Source: Rhodosorus marinus (lineage: Eukaryota; Rhodophyta; Stylonematophyceae; Stylonematales; Stylonemataceae). Taken from it: a stretch of 64,000 bases of DNA. The stretch is taken from positions 1,736,001 through 1,800,000 of the forward strand of contig JAMWBK010000005.1 of NCBI GenBank assembly GCA_029953675.1, read 5' to 3'. Of the stretch, positions 1 to 11,582 are shown piece by piece. The number at the start of each line of letters is the position of its first letter. The first letter of the stretch is position 1. The position numbers and the translations under genes are program-made. The notes under the pieces were generated by a model. It had not been told where the DNA came from. It ran no database searches and saw only the letters and a list, made by a program, of their open reading frames with translations.

Positions 1-828
1 CTTTGCATTATGTACTGCTGCCCACTCCAGGTACGAAAGCGCACACCCAAACTAGATAATTCCCTCCCTCCAGAAGTCACTCCCGCCAAATATTGCAGAA
101 CAGGGAGGCATGCCCACCTCGCCGGGGATCTGCATCGACTTTGCTTGAAGTTCGACAAAGTGCTTCCAGCTGGTCTCGACAATAATCCCTCTGGACTCCG
201 ACAAGCACATATCTGCTGCGCAAAGAATACATATAAAAATGCGTGTTGCTACTCTCCTTTGTCAAAGTCCGCGCAAAGTCAACTGAGCGAGACTTGAGTT
301 CCTATGGACGAGAGTCCTCTCTGGCAGGTTGATCCGAAAGCGAGGACAAAAAGACGGACAATGTTGGCCGTTGACGCGGCGGGGTGAGTTCACCCTGATG
401 CCTCTGAACGCTCAAATATCGCTAAAAACTCGAAAAGGACTGTCCTCGTGTAGCCGGCATCGTTTCTGTTCTGGTGTCATGCGCAAGTCTATCCCCATAC
501 GCGGCGATCCTCCCCTAGTCCTTCCGAGATTTCGATTGACAGCTCCTTTGGAGAATCATTGACTTTTATTACAATCTAGATGAATATTGTGAATAACTTC
601 TCAGTATTGGATTATATAAAAATGATTTGAAAACAAAATAGATGGAACACGCGACAAATTAGAAAATGTCCAAATTCGAGGATTCGAGCTCGCGGTGGTG
701 GGCGGCCAGCCATCACCTAAAAAAAGTAACAAGCTTCGTTGGGAAGGATTGAAGTGGTTTGCTGTTTGTGCTTGAATCGGTTGAAGCGGCTTTCATGTAG
801 GTGAAATGTATTAGTATAACCTGGAAGG
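1..828. other. Left-edge intergenic region
   Basis: Short open frames exist on both strands (about 10-297 and 329-562 on plus, 77-265 on minus), but none shows a recognisable domain, a convincing start or splice sites that join them. A minus-strand terminal exon of a gene lying outside the window cannot be excluded for 77-265. The last 250 bases precede the transporter start and are AT-rich around 575-660. Confidence 0.4.
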
Positions 829-2374
829 ATGGCTAGAGGAGAGGCGCAGCTGGATGAAGACGGTTGGGCTGAGGATGACGAAGGATTCTGGACGGGGTTC
901 AACGCTATAAATGACGAGAACATCTACGAAGCCTATGTTTTCAAGCCTCCCCCGGGAGATGCGGATGCAGAGCAAGCGGGTGATGAGGATTCCAATAGAG
1001 AGGATAGAAATGACACGATTCAACCTGAGAACCCCTCTGTGGTTCCCACCGGGAAGGTCCCTTGGATCCTGATGACATCGATAATGACTGCGGAAGTGAT
1101 TGGCAATGGTGTACTATCGCTTCCAAGAGCATATGCAAGACTGGGGTGGATTCCCGCGCAGCTAGTACTATTCGTATTGTACCTTATAACTACGCATACT
1201 GGAATGTTGCTATTTCGCCAGCGCAACGGTCAACCGCAGTGCCGAAGCTACCCGGCGCTGTTTCTTAAAATCTTCGGAAAGGCTGCGTACGTATACGCCA
1301 CCCTTCTCGTCTACCTGCTTCTATTCATGTACTCTGCGGCGGGTGTGCTTGTCCAGGCAACTGCGTGGGAGGCGGCTCTTCCAGGTCTCTCGCTTAACTA
1401 TTGGATCATCATCGCAGCGGGTATATCTTGGCTCGTCCTCCAGATCCGATCAATGAAGAACGTGGGATTTCTGTCGATTGTTGGAGTCATCACCATCTTC
1501 ATTCCAATCATCTTGAGCATTGTGAGCATAGCGGGTATGGTCAACTCTGGATCTTTCGAACGTGGCGAACAGGTACTGTTCGGCAACAGTTTTTATGAAG
1601 CAGTCGTTGCCGCGACGGACATCATCTATGCCTTTGCCGGGCACGTCGTTTTTCTTGAGCTCATGGGGCAGATGCGGAGCCCGAGCCACTTCCCAAGATC
1701 GTTGTACGCTTCACAAACTGTCGTGCTCATTGTTTACGCTGCAGTTGGAAGCTCCATATACGCCATAGCCGGAGATGCAGACTGGCTTACATCGCCGTTT
1801 ACAACCTCCTTACAAGATGGACCTGTGAAATACATCGTTCAGGCGTTAATGATTGTCCACATTGCAATAGGAATTACTATCAATGGCAACATCCTTGTAA
1901 GGGCATTTCAGAACATGATTGAGCCGGGATTGAAGGAACTTGTTGCGGGTAGGACCGACCCAGGTACACCAGCTCGTGCATACGACCGAAATGACTATTC
2001 AATACCAGCAGTTATTGCCTGGGCAATTTGGAGTGCGATTATTCTGGCCTTAATCGCGTTGTTAATTTTCCTCATTCCGAAATTTGGTACGTACAACTTA
2101 AATCGGTCTTTTTATTGCGGAAGCACGTGTTTCTAATTGGCCATCCTTCCACTTCCTGCGCTCAGAAAATCTTATCGGCTTAACGGCATCTATAGCGGCC
2201 TCCCAGACCACTTTGGGCTGGCCACCGATACTGGACCTCTACGTCTTTGCAAGAAGCAGGACTGGAGCCTTCGCAACATGGCAGAACATGGCCAGTATCT
2301 CGGATATAATTGTCGCGATCTTCGCCCTAGTCGCTGGTTTGACTGCAAATATAATTGACCTTGTGAGGGCGTAG
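829..2374 (+). CDS. Amino-acid/auxin permease-type transporter (AVT, SLC32/36/38-like)
   Basis: Predicted 488-residue membrane transporter in two exons, 829-2086 and 2166-2374. The intron has a GTACGT donor and a CTCAG acceptor, and splicing restores a C-terminal end typical of the family (EN-L-GLTAS, then WPPILDLY). The first ~75 residues are acidic and hydrophilic, as in cytosolic tails of vacuolar AVT proteins. About ten hydrophobic segments follow. The first carries the pattern MTSIMTAEVIGNGVLSLP, characteristic of the amino acid/auxin permease family. Members move amino acids across vacuolar or other endomembranes in exchange for or together with protons. Substrate and membrane cannot be told from sequence. 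The start is the first ATG in frame and fits the acidic tail. Family confidence is high; subfamily assignment is inference. Confidence 0.88.
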
Positions 2375-3629
2375 GGAAGGCTCTCAATAAGCCGGGTTAG
2401 AGCCATCGATATAGAAAGGTCTAAGTTGCGCTGATAGTATCTGTCACCAGAAAACTACAGCGTCGATCGGGGAAAATCACGTGCATGTGCTCACGTCTCG
2501 GTCGCCCTTTTCTGCTAACTTGTAATCGATTAAATCCATGCCCCGCTATCATAGAAGAATGGTGTTTCCGCCATTAGGGAGTCTGGTTCTGAATACGCAC
2601 TGCCTGAACTGTACACTTGAAGAGCAGGTGTGGAGCTGTTTTCTCATTGCTGCCTTTTTCTATCAAGCAGAGGCAGTCGTTCACGAGGCATGTACTTGAT
2701 CGCGCGAAGGGAGGTAGCATTCAAGAGAACTTATGACGACGACTAGAAATAAAGGATCAGTGCAGAAAATTGAAGCCTACGGAATGAGCGGTGGAAGGTT
2801 CTCGGCCGTACTTCAACACCTTCTCCCCGCCCGCTCGGAATTCGAATCACTTTCAGTAACATCGAGATGTTGCTCTTCTAAATCGCTGGAAGCACTCGAA
2901 AGCTACTTGACCTTTCGGCGTTTTCAAGACTATGCCATTTATTCGAAAAGCATCCCCAATCCGACCTGCTTGTATCAGAAAAGCCGACTCCAGTCGCCGG
3001 TCTTCTTAGACTAACGTCGCACCTACAAACACAAAGCACATGCGATGTCTTTCTCGCCGATGGCCAGGATCCTTCTGGGGATTGAAAAAATTAGATATAT
3101 TCAATTAAGCGACCCCAAGCGTTCGCTATCGCCCAAAACTTAAGGAATCAGTACCTGTCCAAGAACTAATGAATTCTGTTTTATTCTAAAGCCATAGCTG
3201 GATGTTGGGATTTTAGAGGACAGTCTGTCTAATACGTTTAAACATTCAAAATTTTCTTCTGCCGTTACGCAGGTCAAGGAGTGTTTGGGTCGGGGGTTTA
3301 GCTGGTCAATTGTAGGAATCCGTAGTTTCGTATGGAGGAACGTGTACTACTGAAAACTCGTATGTAGTGGAAATGAAAGTAGGCTGCACTCATTCCTGTT
3401 CGAGCGAAAGTTTAGCAAGGACGTGAGCTGATCGTCGAGTCGGGGGCTACTAAGGGGTCCTTAAGGGTCGTTTTCGAGATAGAAAACGTCTGGGCTGCTG
3501 TGGAATATGAGTACCAATTGAGTTAGAGTATGGGAATGTACTGAGGGAAATTGTTCCTTGCTGACGAAGGAATAAGGAGGGGTATCGTCACGGGCAGGGA
3601 GAACCAGGTGCTGCTCGTGGCTCTCCGAA
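2375..3629. other. Intergenic region between transporter and condensin gene
   Basis: No recognisable gene. A 93-codon plus-strand frame at 2733-3014 is open but has no identifiable domain and no splice partners, so I do not call it. The stretch must contain the 3' end of the transporter transcript and the promoter of the condensin gene; no clear core element was seen. Confidence 0.4.
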
Positions 3630-6600
3630 ATGACCCTTCGGGTTTCCTCGTGTTCAGCGTCGACCTCCCAGTCGATTGAGATTGGAGATGAGGAATTGGG
3701 TAAGGTGGGGTCAGTGTTACAGGCTGACTTTGAACTGCCGCTTCACTTTGATGATCTGTCAAAGAAGCGAGTTTCGGACACGTCCCCATCTTCTTTGATG
3801 GTTTCCATCACGCCGTACGAGGATGCGAGGGATTTGATTCGCTCGTCTGTCACTGAAAGCTGGTGGGATCCGGATGAGGACACTTTCTCTGTGATGTACT
3901 CCCTGGTGAGGCAATACGAGAAGCTGACGCAGGATGAAAAGCGTAGTCTAGTGGCTACGATCATCAACGGCCTGCGAGCAGCTTTGGCTATGGCAAATGG
4001 CGAACTGGCATGCAGTGGGAAAAGGTACTTACTCAATACAGCAAAAGCCGTAGTCCTCTTCGCGTCGAATGTGGTCAGAATCGCAGAGCAAGTAGAATTT
4101 GCTCAAACCAACAAGGAAAGGAGACAACTGGGGTGGACATGGGCAGTGGAAGGCAGAGGAGATCTACTCAGCGAGCTTCACTCAATCATGGAGTGTCGCA
4201 AGATCACACAAGCGTGGGGCTCTAATGGTGCCGACGAAAGCTTCATGAACCTTTTCATTCGGTGTACTCTCAACGTTCTTGAAAATCCGACAATCGCAAA
4301 AGATAAGGCAGTGAAGGAGCTCTGTCTCCAAATTTTAGTCGGAGTTGTGCGAGAAGAACAAACGCACGGCAGTGTGGTTTCTGCGTTGCTTAGGCTGTTA
4401 GTAGCACATGAGCATTCCGCTGCGGTTCTTTCGTCGTTGCTGGAGATGCACTATGACGAGAAGTCCGAAAGCAAGTTTCTTGATCTATTCGTGGACACCG
4501 TAAGTGCTATCAAAGTCTCACGCATCGTAAGTGAAATCCTGTCCTAACTTGCAAGCACTCTTCGCTGTGTCTTTGTCGTTCAGATGGTGGGCATGGAGGA
4601 CAGGGAGATGGGCAAAGATGGAACCGCTGGTAAGAATCTTGGGAGCTTTCTGGCACAGACAGGGAATAAAATACCGAAATTCATCTCGAGCTATATGCAA
4701 AAGCTGGTTTCGATGTTTGAACGGGAGAGCTACCAGACAAGAAACGGGATGGTCGAGTCCGTCGGGCACTTGATTCGACATGAATACGCTGAGGCAAAGG
4801 CTGAGAATGTCAACGCGGAGACTAAGAGCCAGCGATTAGAGATCATTTCCGCGCTATTCAGTGCGATAATGATCCGCACGAAGGACGTTAACGCTTTTGC
4901 CCGTAGTCGAGTTTTGCAAGTTTTATGCGGTCTGGTTGAGGATGAATGCGTCCAAGCTGTGCATTTTGTGGAGATCACGAAACTTGGACTGCTTCACATG
5001 CATGACAAAGCAGCTGCTGTGCGAAAGAGTTCGCTCGTGCTCCTCATGCGCATGCTGGAGTTCAACCCGTTCTCGCCGCAGCTGTCCGGATCAACCGTTA
5101 AGTTCATTTCTCGGATGCAGGGTGACAGCGCCGTGGAGTTCGCGGAGTGCATGGGGGAAGCATGCTCAAGTGCTTTGCTCTTAATCCGCTCTTCTTCTAT
5201 CACGGACGTGCAGAGCGCGATAAGCTTCCTTGTTACGGCCATAAAGTTCCAAGTACCTGGGACTGACGGTGCGAACAGGCAACTTCTACCACTACTGCTC
5301 TCTCATGAGGTTTCTGTACGAGAGTGTGCCCTGAAAGCGTTTGAGGCAATGCTGCATTCGAGCGAGGCCGACGAACGGCTAAGGGCAATGAAGACTGCGC
5401 AGTTGTTGCTTCAACTCACACGCGGTGCAACCGTAGGGCAGCTCACATGTGTTTCTGAGCTATTCTCAGGGGCAAGAATTCTAGATGCGGCCGTCTTCCA
5501 GGTGCTTCTAGACATCGGCTCGGACAAGGTGCCATCTGTTCCCTTGGAGTCACGCAGAGTTGCGATAGAGCTGGTATCAATAGCGGTTCAGGTCGGGTCT
5601 CCGCTTGTTCGCGCAAGAGATGTGCCAGTATCGGAGCTGCTCAGATATGAATCAGACCCCACAGTCTGCCGGAACCTTTGCAGTTTTGCAGCGGTGGTTT
5701 GTGCTGACGATAAGACGGCAACAGCTATCGAAGAACTTCTACTCAGAGAAGTCGCGGAGACCGATGCGTTGTGGATTCCCGTGGCAGATCAAGCTTTTCG
5801 TGCGTTAATGAGCTGCAGCCCCGAACCAGAAAAGGCGGCAGAGAGAGTTCTGCGCAGGCTTAGTCAACGCTTCTTGGCGACGAAGAAGGAGGCCGATCTT
5901 TTGAAAGCTGTCTTCTCTGTAGGTCAGATCAGTATCCAGCAGCTGATTCGAATCGAATCTACTCGTCAGGTCATCAGAAAGCAGAAGCGAGAAACAGGTG
6001 AGGAGGGACTGTCTATATCAGAAAGTGCTTTCACTTCTTTGTTTTTCCTCGTCTCCTATTAAACCTTACTCAGCGTGGAACACAGCTAACTGATGCGATC
6101 TCCGTTCTGCATCTAAATCATACGGTTGAAATAGAATCTGAAGCCGGTACGTTGTATGAGCAACTCGGTGAGGGGCACGCGGCGTTGGAGGCTGAACTGG
6201 AGCATGCTCTTGAGGAAGGAGAGCAGGAGATTCTTGAGGAAGGGTCCCTCATCCGACGATTTATTCCTATTCTTTGCAGGCTGTGTGGGGATTCGTTTGG
6301 AAACGCGAGTTTGCGGACAACCGCTGCGATCTCTCTAGCTAAACTTATGTCCACATGCGAAACAACGTGTAGAGAACACCTACGGTTGGTCTTCTCACTC
6401 CTCAAATCAGCGGTCGAGCCGTCTGTGCGAAGGAACCTTATCATTGCGATTGGAGACCTGACATTTCGGTTTCCCAACCTTTTGGAGCCCTGGACGGACG
6501 CGATATTCTCAACGCTGGAGGACACAGATGCTTCAGTGAGAAAGAATGCGGCGCTTACAATTACCCACTTGATTCTGAACGATATGCTCAAGGTGCGAGG

Positions 6601-7647
6601 CCAAATAGTGAGCGTTGTGGTACTTCTGCACGATCTGGACGACAGAATTTCGGAGCTCGTTCGGATGTTCTTCTGTGAGCTCTCTAAGAAAAGTGGTCAT
6701 GTCATCTACAACATCATTCCAGATGTGCTCTCCGGTCTCTTCCATCGTCGAAAGCTGGACGACAACGATTTCAGGGACGTGATGAAGTTCTTGATATCGT
6801 TTGTTAAAGACCGAGAGCGGCAGGCGGAAGGAACAATAGAGAGGTTGTGCCACCGCTTTCGATCGGTCAACAACATTGAAGACGCTCGAAGAATAGCGTG
6901 TTGCCTTACGAACTTCAACTACTCTGATCGCTGTTTCCGGAAGCTCTCAGCAATGTACAGATGTTACTCCGAGTTTCTTTTCGACGAGGAGGTGAACGAG
7001 CTCTTCTCCACCATCACGACAAAGGCGAAGAGGTTTCCTAAGCAGCAGCTGCGAATGGAACTGGACGAGTTCCAGTCCAAGCTGGACTCGGCAGTTGATG
7101 GAACCCGGAATGATCTGAATGCGAAACTCAAAGACGTCAGCGAATCCCTTTCGCGGGTAGCCTTGCAGGACGTAACATCGAGCGTGACTAACGCTTCTAG
7201 TCCTCACGGAAACGCGGCGAAACAGGAAAAACGCTCAGCAAAGGGGTAAGCAAAGAAAGCAAAACGAACGTACTCCGAGTAGCTTAGCACACTGCGTCAA
7301 CAGAATCCTGATGGTCTATTGCGTTGATTAAACTCAGGCTTGCAAGTGCTGGAAGAAGTCGAAAGCGGCGAACGAGACTGGAAGGGGAATTCTCAGAGGA
7401 GTCTGGAGCTGAGTCCCAAGTCCCTGAGTCCGATGAGGACGTGGATGACGAGGAGCCTGAACATCACGTGAAGCTTGATGACGTTCCGAACGAACCGCTA
7501 TCAGCTCGCCCAAGCGTAAGGACGAAGAGACGCGGTGTCGGACTTCGCAGTGCGGAAAGAAGTCGAAGAAGAAGAGTAGTTGTAAGCATGGACAGCGATG
7601 ATTCCGCTGATGACTATGATAGCGAGGCTAGCTATGGAGTAGAATGA
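3630..7647 (+). CDS. CND1: Condensin complex subunit 1 (CND1/NCAPD2, HEAT-repeat)
   Basis: HEAT-repeat subunit of the condensin complex, which compacts chromosomes in mitosis. Four exons are inferred: 3630-4526, 4584-5997, 6135-7245 and 7338-7647, giving 1243 residues, within the usual family range. The clearest family match is the Cnd1 domain in exon 3: IGDLTFRFPNLLEPW, then THLILNDMLKVRGQ, then FFCELSKKSGH. Exon 2 carries the conserved VNAFARSRVLQVL stretch. The C-terminus is basic and acidic in blocks and probably disordered. The last junction (GTAAGC to TCAG) is phase-perfect. The first has an alternative donor 27 nt upstream at 4500. For intron 2 the acceptor at 6134 is chosen because it keeps phase with the donor at 5998; AG sites at 6073 and 6085 do not. 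Confidence 0.92.
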
Positions 7648-9039
7648 AACAATCATGTTTCAATCCAGTGTAAATATCAGAAGGAAACGTAATATCGGTT
7701 TCCCTCGCAGAACAATTTTGTGGCGGTTCTGCTTGGTCTTTATCTTTAGCTCCGGGCGGTTTCCACCTGAATACAAACCTCTTGAGAATTCGTTAATGAT
7801 CTATCTTATAAAACAATCTGGCCTGTTCATCTGATTCATAACACATATGGAATGCAGCATGCACTCAGCACGTTCTCATCGGTTCCGGGCTACAATTCTC
7901 CTCTACCCGGCGCGATGAAAAGAAACAGAAATCGAATTGCAGCTAGTTGTCGGGTCTCCAAGGGCGAATTCTCAACCGGATCTAGCCAGAGTTCAGACAA
8001 GCACGGAAGCGAAACTGGATAGGTCCGGGAAGTAAAAAAGAAGAAAGCAATGAACAACAAGTTCCTGCACGTACACAATTCAGCTCGGCATTGCAGGCAA
8101 GATGAAGCAGTGATCGAAGTCGAATGAATCGAATGTACCCCACAAACACTGCACTAAGGAGAAAAAAGTTGGACACCAAGCATTCTGAAAAGCACCGCGG
8201 ATCCAAAATCCAAGCAAGTCAGCCAAGTGCTCTCGATGCCATCGAGTACGAGCTGAAGGCATCTAATGCCATTCTATGTAGTGCTCAAAAAGCTCATTGC
8301 AGCTAAGGCGAAAACAGGGAGCATAGCCTTAACGGTGAGCAGTAAACTAGGAAGCCACGGTGGGACACTTTGCACTGTTCCGAACCCGACGAAGGCCTGT
8401 GCTTCAAAGATCAATGAAGAATCGGAGTTGAACTCAAGACCGAACATATCAAAGTTCAATGGAACGGCGAAAGAGCCAACGTGGGCATTCAACAATTCGT
8501 GATAGATACGAAGCTGCGGGTGCTAGTGCTGCACCAGCACCGCCCAAATCTAAGCAAGGGATCTGTCGGCAATATCAAAGGACTAGTCAGAGTCGAAGGC
8601 ACCACCTAATATCTCAAACGTTTGAGAGACTTGATAGGTTACGCCTGGAGCCATGCACAAAAATCCTAAAAGGTATCCGAGTTGGAAGTACGACAAAACC
8701 TCTCAAAAACGTTTAGATGGGCAGCGAAAAATTTACAAATAGAAGGCTTCAACTGTTTGCCGTAAAGCAGAAAGCTCTCCGGGAAAGCTCTGAGGTGATC
8801 CTCATCCCTCCGCCGCATTGAACTCTTCTTCACGCCTTGGCTGACACTGGGGGTTGTCATCAAAGTCAGGACGATCGATATTGGAGCGCAGAAGCTTTTG
8901 GTTGCGATGTTGTTGAGTCCGTAGCCAGAAAGCGTTTGGTTGCGTGATTGGATGCGAAGCGGGTTAAGATAAACACACACAACTTGAGGTTGTGTTTTTA
9001 ATTTCATGTGCCGACTTCTTGGAGAAAAACCGCTCAGCA
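7648..9039. other. Intergenic region between condensin and riboflavin genes
   Basis: No supported gene. Several short plus- and minus-strand frames between 7890 and 9178 lack domains and consistent splice signals. A valine-codon start 48 nt upstream of the riboflavin gene is in frame (8992), but the ATG at 9040 is preferred. Confidence 0.4.
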
Positions 9040-10206
9040 ATGTATTTGCTTGCTGGTTTTGCAGCGAGCTTGGGCAGTAGCGTTGGCGGCGATGGGAACG
9101 GGCACACCGCGTTGGATCGGCGGATGATGCGGCGATGTGTTGAGCTGGCGAAACGCGCTGCTGGTAAGACTCGACCAAACCCTGTAGTGGGTTGTGTAGT
9201 CGTGAACGATGAGGGCCTGGTTGTCGGAGAGGGCTTCCATGAGAAGGCCGGAGGGCCCCATGCCGAGGTCGTCGCTCTAAAGTACGCGGGGATCCACTCC
9301 GCGGGAGCGAAAGTGTACGTTAGCCTTGAACCCTGCAATCACTTCGGACGGACGCCTCCCTGCGTTGATGCGTTGCTTAACGCAGGGGTAGGCGAGGTCT
9401 TCGTTGGCATGGTGGATCCCGACCCCCGTACCGCTGGCAAAGGAGTTGACAGGCTAAAAGAAAACGGCGTGAAGGTGCGTGTTGGCATTGAGGAAGAGCT
9501 CTGTCAATCAGCAAACGAAGGTTTCAGCTATCGGATAAGAAACAAGGTGCCTCTAGGAACATGGAAGTACGCAATGACATTGGACGGCAAGATCGCCTCG
9601 GACACCGGCAGCTCAAAGTGGGTATCCGGTGAGGCTGCTCGTTCAATCGTACAACGGGTTAGATCAGAATCTGATGCTATAATTGTCGGCGGGAACACCG
9701 TGCGAGTGGACAATCCGCGATTAACAGTACGTGAGTACAGATCTGATGGCCTTCAACCCATCCGGGTGGTTATGACATCGACAATGGACCTGCCTAAGAA
9801 TGCTAGACTGTGGGATGTTTCGGATGCCCGTACGATTGTGTTCACCAGAGTCAGCGCAGCAGAGTCCAAGCCCGAGCTTTATGACCATCTGCTAAAGTGC
9901 GGGGTGGAAGTTATGCTGAGGGAGGAGATCTGCCCTAGGTTTGTCATGGAACACCTGTACGGGGAGGGCGCGATGAACGTTCTCTGGGAGTGTGGTGGAA
10001 AGTTGGCCGCCGAGGCAATGCGCAATGGATGTATACAGAACGTGATCGCCTTCTTGGCTCCAAAACTTATCGGTGGCATGGAGCATTCCCCCCTTTCGAA
10101 CTTCGGCTTGCAGGATATGAGCAAAGCTCTGAACGTCTGCAATGTGAGGTTCGAGCAGGTTGGAAAAGACTTCGTCTTCTACGGTAGAGTTGAAAACACC
10201 GGCTAG
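9040..10206 (+). CDS. ribD: Bifunctional riboflavin biosynthesis deaminase/reductase (RibD-like)
   Basis: Single-exon 388-residue enzyme of the riboflavin pathway. The N-terminal half is a cytidine-deaminase-like domain with the zinc site intact: PHAEVVAL holds the histidine and catalytic glutamate, and EPCNHFGRTPPC holds the two cysteines. It would deaminate the diaminohydroxyphosphoribosylaminopyrimidine intermediate. The C-terminal half matches the pyrimidine reductase (MTLDGKIA, SKWVSG, VGGNTVRVDNPRLTVR), which reduces the ribosyl side chain with NADPH. Land plants split these activities between PYRD and PYRR, with PYRR having a degenerate deaminase. Here both domains look complete, as in bacterial RibD. 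The N-terminal leader before the deaminase is short, so plastid targeting is uncertain unless an upstream exon was missed. Confidence 0.93.
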   Translation: MYLLAGFAASLGSSVGGDGNGHTALDRRMMRRCVELAKRAAGKTRPNPVVGCVVVNDEGLVVGEGFHEKAGGPHAEVVALKYAGIHSAGAKVYVSLEPCNHFGRTPPCVDALLNAGVGEVFVGMVDPDPRTAGKGVDRLKENGVKVRVGIEEELCQSANEGFSYRIRNKVPLGTWKYAMTLDGKIASDTGSSKWVSGEAARSIVQRVRSESDAIIVGGNTVRVDNPRLTVREYRSDGLQPIRVVMTSTMDLPKNARLWDVSDARTIVFTRVSAAESKPELYDHLLKCGVEVMLREEICPRFVMEHLYGEGAMNVLWECGGKLAAEAMRNGCIQNVIAFLAPKLIGGMEHSPLSNFGLQDMSKALNVCNVRFEQVGKDFVFYGRVENTG

Positions 10207-11165
10207 GATGTTGTTAGCGGTCGTCAAGCAGTTTCAAAATGTAAATACTCTCACAGGCCTGAGCAACGAAGAAAGCACGCAAGGAACGAATTAAAAGTTG
10301 AGCTTGTTTCGAACTCGAGCAGACCTCGATCTCTGTTGATGTTCACGCGCAGTGGGGTCATAATAGATAGAATTTATTGCTCCCGAATCGCTTTCAGAAG
10401 TCGCCTGTGCTTGGTTTCCGAGCTCTCTTCTTGCATTGCTGCAGGTAAGAAAACTCCCGCTGGAAGAACTTGTGGATTGGCGGTTTTAGAATTCTCCTCA
10501 ATAGCATTTGATGGTTTGCGAGTTTCCGGAACACTTAAATAAGTATTAAAGGACTGTCGCCGGGTTCCTTTTCGCGCACCTTCCCTACCAACCTAAACAA
10601 AAAGAGCTTGGGTGTTGCCCGGAATAGCGTGCGTCAGTTGCCGGGGTACAACCTCGCCGCACAGCACAAACTCGGACATGGGTTAGACGTAGATGCTTCC
10701 TCGAACTCAAGCTGGATCATAGTGAATCCGCTGGACAGTTGTCGAACGTTTCCGGAATGCAGTTCTTCCCAAAGCCTTTAGGGGACAATCCCATTTATTG
10801 ATAAGCGCTTTCGAAAGCGCAGTTGGTTGATTCCTGTTATAAACTGTTGACGTGGCCCAAGACCACATTGTACATACATATCATGAGCATTCACTCACTT
10901 GATTGCCTTTTCTCGACCGGTGGACACCGCGTTGACCTCTTCCTCAAGACTTTGCTTCGTCTCGATTGATCAAGAAGAAACAGCATCGCCATTACGTTTC
11001 TCGTGGATCCTCGACGCTCACATCCAGCGATCGATCGGAAAGCACCAGCTTTCCTTCCCTCACTCGTGACAGAGACGGACAAAAAATAAGTAACTGATTT
11101 ACAGACTCGAGCCGCTTTCAAGCTTTCGGTGAACGGCTGCTTCGAATTAGTGTGTATAGTGCGCT
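10207..11165. other. Intergenic region after riboflavin gene
   Basis: Contains the presumed 3' UTR of the riboflavin gene. A minus-strand frame at 10891-11181 overlaps the end of the next ORF by 16 nt in another frame and could be a downstream exon of it, but I found no phase-consistent splice. Otherwise nothing recognisable. Confidence 0.35.
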
Positions 11166-11582
11166 TCATTCCATTGACCAAAAGTGGTCTCTTATCTCAA
11201 CGTACTCACTGAACTTCTCCAAGAGTCCAGGGACACCAGCCTCTTGCACGTCTCGCAAGGAGGGAGTTCTTCCGTGTTCTTCTCGGAAAAATTCGCTCCA
11301 TGGAGTCAGTTGCCTTCTCAAAGTCATATATTTACAAAATCTATCCTCCTCGCGCCTTATTCTGTCGGCTTTCTTCTTTTTTCTCCCTGTCTGAACGGTA
11401 CCAAGCCGGAACTCCTTCTTCTTTGGAGTCGGTGCGCACTGCAACCACTTCCGTCCGCTCTGATCATCACCCGCTAGAAGCTCTAAAGGAAGAACCATTT
11501 GCACCTTGCACAGGCTATCATTCCTCGTGCCTACTCTCTGCAGGCGTTGTCTGCCCACGTCAATCCCGCCCACAAACGCCAT
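11166..11582 (-). CDS. Small protein with Sld2/RecQ4 N-terminal-like motif
   Basis: ATG-initiated ORF of 138 residues on the minus strand. Near its C-terminus is a block of the form RRQLTPW-EFFREEHGRTPS, continuing DVQEAGVPGL-EKFSEYVEIR. Its spacing (Trp, Phe, HGR-P-S, Asp-Val, then an aromatic-rich Tyr helix) resembles the conserved helical motif at the N-terminus of Sld2/DRC1 and RECQL4 replication-initiation proteins. No helicase domain follows. The middle is lysine-rich. The 450 bases upstream of its start (11583-12050) are C-rich on the plus strand, the mirror image of the G-rich leaders of plus-strand genes here, which supports a minus-strand start. Further exons downstream are possible. 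The motif match is my judgement from memory of the pattern. Confidence 0.42.
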   Translation of the reverse strand: MAFVGGIDVGRQRLQRVGTRNDSLCKVQMVLPLELLAGDDQSGRKWLQCAPTPKKKEFRLGTVQTGRKKKKADRIRREEDRFCKYMTLRRQLTPWSEFFREEHGRTPSLRDVQEAGVPGLLEKFSEYVEIRDHFWSME

